NCBI GenBank assembly: GCA_020722685.1
Contig: DYKH01000226.1
Span: forward strand, 1-7,315
DNA: 7,315 nt
DNA from: Caldithrix sp.
Lineage (GTDB): Bacteria; KSB1; UBA2214; DYKH01
Direction of reading: 5' to 3'
A program made the position numbers and the translations under genes. Within the stretch, counting starts at the first letter, position 1. Each line of letters begins with the position of its first letter. The notes under the pieces were generated by a model. It saw nothing but the letters and a program-made list of their open reading frames with translations, searched no databases and was not told where the DNA came from. This document shows positions 6,086 to 7,315 of this stretch, one piece after another.

Positions 6086-6853
6086 ATGAACGACTCTATG
6101 CAAAGCGTTTTTGCCGATTTCCTCGCTGCGGCGCTCGTGCTGACGAGTATTCTATTTTCTACGCCGGCAGCGGCAAAGGACGCTCATGAGACCGACTTGC
6201 GGCTGTTGATCCTCACCGGCGGCCATGAGTTTGAGCGAGAGGAATTCTTTACCATGTTCCATCGCTTCAAAAACGTGCGCATCATCGAATCCAAACATCC
6301 GGAAGCGAACACCTGGTTCACGCCGGATCGCTCAGAGTTATATGACGTGCTGGTATTCTACGACATGATGCAAGTCATCTCCCCGGAGCAAAAAGAGGCT
6401 TTTGTCAAGCTGCTGGAAAAAGGCAAAGGAGCGGTGTTTCTGCATCACTCCATTGCCTCTTACCAGGACTGGGATGAGTTTGAGAAAATACTTGGCGGGC
6501 GGTATTATCTCAAGCCGCACGAAGCTAACGGCCGGCAACAGCCCGGCTCCACATATCAGCATGACGTGGATTTTAGGGTTCACATCGCCGATCCCGATCA
6601 TCCCGTGACCAAGGGCATGAAGGACTTTAAGATTCACGACGAGGTGTACAACGGTTTTTCCGTGCTGCCTAACGTGCATGTCCTATTGTCGACCGACCAT
6701 CCGCAGAGTGGGAGAATTATCGGCTGGTCACATCAGTACGGCGCGTCGCGCATTGTCTATTTGCAAATGGGGCACGACCACGCTGCTTATGAGAACAAGA
6801 ACTATCAGCGGCTTGTCGAGCAGGCTATGCGTTGGGTGGCTGAGAAGCCTTGA
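6086..6853 (+). CDS. Sec-exported ThuA-domain protein
   Basis: A 255-residue ThuA-family protein, a second and clearly diverged member in this locus. Residues 1-30 form a Sec-type signal with a hydrophobic core (FLAAALVLTSILF) and a cut near PAAA/KD; there is no twin arginine. The domain runs from about 38 to 253: LLILTGGHEFEREEFF (40-55), VLVFYDMMQ (88-96), GKGAVFLHHSIASY (113-126), LGGRYY (136-141), DPDHPVTKGMKDFKIHDEVY (169-188) and QMGHDHAAYEN (227-237). It keeps the paired histidines and the HDE block common to this branch and lacks the WHGG and SEQYY forms of the first ThuA. The start is supported by GAGGA (6074-6078), 7 nt before the ATG; a second ATG at 6098 would shorten the signal and has no better site. 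Repeat clusters lie on both sides, so co-transcription with the oxidoreductase 252 bp upstream is uncertain. Confidence 0.9.
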   Translation: MNDSMQSVFADFLAAALVLTSILFSTPAAAKDAHETDLRLLILTGGHEFEREEFFTMFHRFKNVRIIESKHPEANTWFTPDRSELYDVLVFYDMMQVISPEQKEAFVKLLEKGKGAVFLHHSIASYQDWDEFEKILGGRYYLKPHEANGRQQPGSTYQHDVDFRVHIADPDHPVTKGMKDFKIHDEVYNGFSVLPNVHVLLSTDHPQSGRIIGWSHQYGASRIVYLQMGHDHAAYENKNYQRLVEQAMRWVAEKP

Positions 6854-6877
6854 TAGCCGGGGGAGCGTGTGAGGCAA

Positions 6878-6957
6878 TTAGGCTGTCAGGCTGTGAGACT
6901 GTTAGGCGGTTAGGCTGTAGGCGGTTAGACTGTTAGGCTGCAGGCTGTTAGGCTTTA
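6878..6957. repeat. Degenerate tandem 8-bp repeats, TAGGCTGT family (second cluster)
   Basis: About ten consecutive units of 7-8 bp close to TAGGCTGT, with variants CAGGCTGT, GAGACTGT, TAGGCGGT, AGGCGGT, TAGACTGT, TAGGCTGC and TAGGCTTT. The cluster begins about 25 bp after the second ThuA stop. It is denser than the related cluster at 5834-5895. The period is not a multiple of three and frequent TAG triplets interrupt reading, so it is not coding. Confidence 0.8.
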
Positions 6958-6968
6958 GGTACCGATAG

Positions 6969-6988
6969 GCCAGCATATTGATGCTGGC
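6969..6988. repeat. Perfect hairpin GCCAGCAT/ATGCTGGC
   Basis: An 8-bp perfect inverted repeat with the 4-base loop ATTG, placed 11 bp after the 8-bp repeats. Only two T residues follow, so it is a poor intrinsic terminator. It is the first of four inverted repeats between 6969 and 7083. Confidence 0.65.
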
Positions 6989-7000
6989 TTACAAACGAAT

Positions 7001-7016
7001 GGGGATGTTAATCCCC
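7001..7016. repeat. Perfect hairpin GGGGAT/ATCCCC
   Basis: A 6-bp perfect inverted repeat with the 4-base loop GTTA, 12 bp after the preceding hairpin. It is followed by CAAAGC, not a T-tract. Confidence 0.55.
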
Positions 7017-7036
7017 CAAAGCTTGCACACGAGAGA

Positions 7037-7066
7037 GCGGGAGAAAAGTCCCTTGGCAGTTCCCGC
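7037..7066. repeat. Inverted repeat GCGGGA/TCCCGC with an 18-base loop
   Basis: Two 6-base complementary arms enclose 18 bases. The arms are GC-rich, but a 6-bp pair at this spacing could arise by chance. It is listed because it is directly followed, after one base, by another inverted repeat. Confidence 0.35.
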
Positions 7067-7067
7067 G

Positions 7068-7083
7068 CCGGAAGCACTTCCGG
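7068..7083. repeat. Inverted repeat CCGGAAG/CTTCCGG
   Basis: Two 7-base arms with a 2-base spacer (or 6-bp arms with a 4-base loop). The arms share the CCGGAAGC core with the REP-like doublet at 5962-6040, so it may be a diverged third copy. It overlaps the upstream edge of the glycosidase remnant. Confidence 0.5.
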
Positions 7084-7261
7084 TGCGATCAGGGTTGCGG
7101 GTGATCTGCCGGTAGTTTTTGCCTATTATCCGTCCGCACAAAAAGCAGTGTTGTGGAATGTTGAAGAAAAAAAACAAACTTTTCAAATTGTGTGTGATAA
7201 TCATCTACTGCCCACTGTCACTGTGGATGCGCTCGATGTTGCGCTGATTCAGGATTTGTGA
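7082..7261 (+). pseudogene. C-terminal remnant of a probable glycoside hydrolase (5' end lost)
   Basis: A reading frame with the texture of a real protein end, read in the frame of GGT at 7082 to TGA at 7259-7261. It includes DLPVVFAYYPSAQKAVLWNV, then QTFQIVCDNHLL and TVDALDVALIQDL at the very end. This pattern (VLWN, a QTF strand, a closing LDVALI strand) resembles the beta-sandwich C-terminal domain found after the catalytic domain in several glycoside hydrolases; the family is not certain. The frame stays open upstream to a TAG at 6956-6958 but contains no ATG, GTG or TTG before the homology-like part and runs through hairpin repeats. I therefore call it a 5'-truncated gene fragment. It may once have been another enzyme of this sugar-use cluster. 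A minus-strand frame over the same DNA (6989-7204) looks like a shadow. Confidence 0.5.
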
Positions 7262-7315
7262 TTCAGTTACAATATACCGTACTTTTTATGCTGGCTAAAC
7301 CAATGTTAAAACCTT

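Noticed and set aside
6878..6957. Telomere-like or CRISPR-like array (TTAGGC repeats)
   Set aside because: The unit is 8 bp and degenerate, with no spacers, so it is not CRISPR; the likeness to TTAGGC telomere repeats is coincidental in a bacterial context.
6969..6988. Intrinsic terminator for the second ThuA gene
   Set aside because: The hairpin is stable-looking but followed by TTACAAACG with no run of T residues, and it lies 115 bp after the stop codon.
6989..7204. 71-codon minus-strand frame
   Set aside because: The plus strand of the same DNA reads as a plausible glycosidase C-terminus, and the minus frame runs through hairpin repeats.

Overview
This window looks like a chromosomal accessory stretch from an uncultured environmental bacterium. 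It carries exported carbohydrate-catabolism genes, a decayed group II intron and gaps rich in short repeats. Two ThuA-domain proteins, a Gfo/Idh/MocA oxidoreductase with a Tat signal and a beta-helix/propeller glycosidase form a combination common in Planctomycetes, Verrucomicrobia, Acidobacteria and FCB-type candidate phyla such as KSB1. I cannot assign the organism more precisely from the sequence. Shine-Dalgarno sites are clear and genes are widely spaced.

Layout. Positions 1-1141 (minus strand) hold the 5' part of a bacterial group II intron. It starts with GTGCGCC at 1141, carries about 570 nt of 5' ribozyme RNA, then a reverse transcriptase/maturase ORF that is internally deleted and frameshifted, and reaches the first bases of domain V at the left edge. 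The rest of the intron lies outside the window. The intron sits in the sense direction 8 nt after the stop codon of the next gene (1150-3159, minus). That gene encodes a secreted protein with a parallel beta-helix followed by a GH43/GH32-like five-bladed propeller. A 244-bp divergent gap separates it from a plus-strand series: a Tat-exported ThuA protein (3404-4204), a Tat-exported Gfo/Idh/MocA oxidoreductase (4469-5833) and a Sec-exported ThuA protein (6086-6853).

The gaps are unusual. Two (5834-5895 and 6878-6957) contain degenerate tandem copies of an 8-bp unit, TAGGCTGT. One (5962-6040) contains a pair of REP-like CCCGGAAGCT hairpins. The gap after 6957 holds a run of further hairpins that leads into the start-less C-terminal remnant of a probable glycosidase (7082-7261).

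How the genes may work together (inference): the glycosidase would trim an extracellular or periplasmic glycan. The NAD(P)-type oxidoreductase and the ThuA proteins would act on the released sugars, by analogy with 3-keto-sugar pathways in which ThuA and Gfo/Idh/MocA (ThuB-like) proteins are paired. The real substrate cannot be read from the sequence. The truncated glycosidase, the decayed intron and the repeat clusters suggest a locus with a history of rearrangement.
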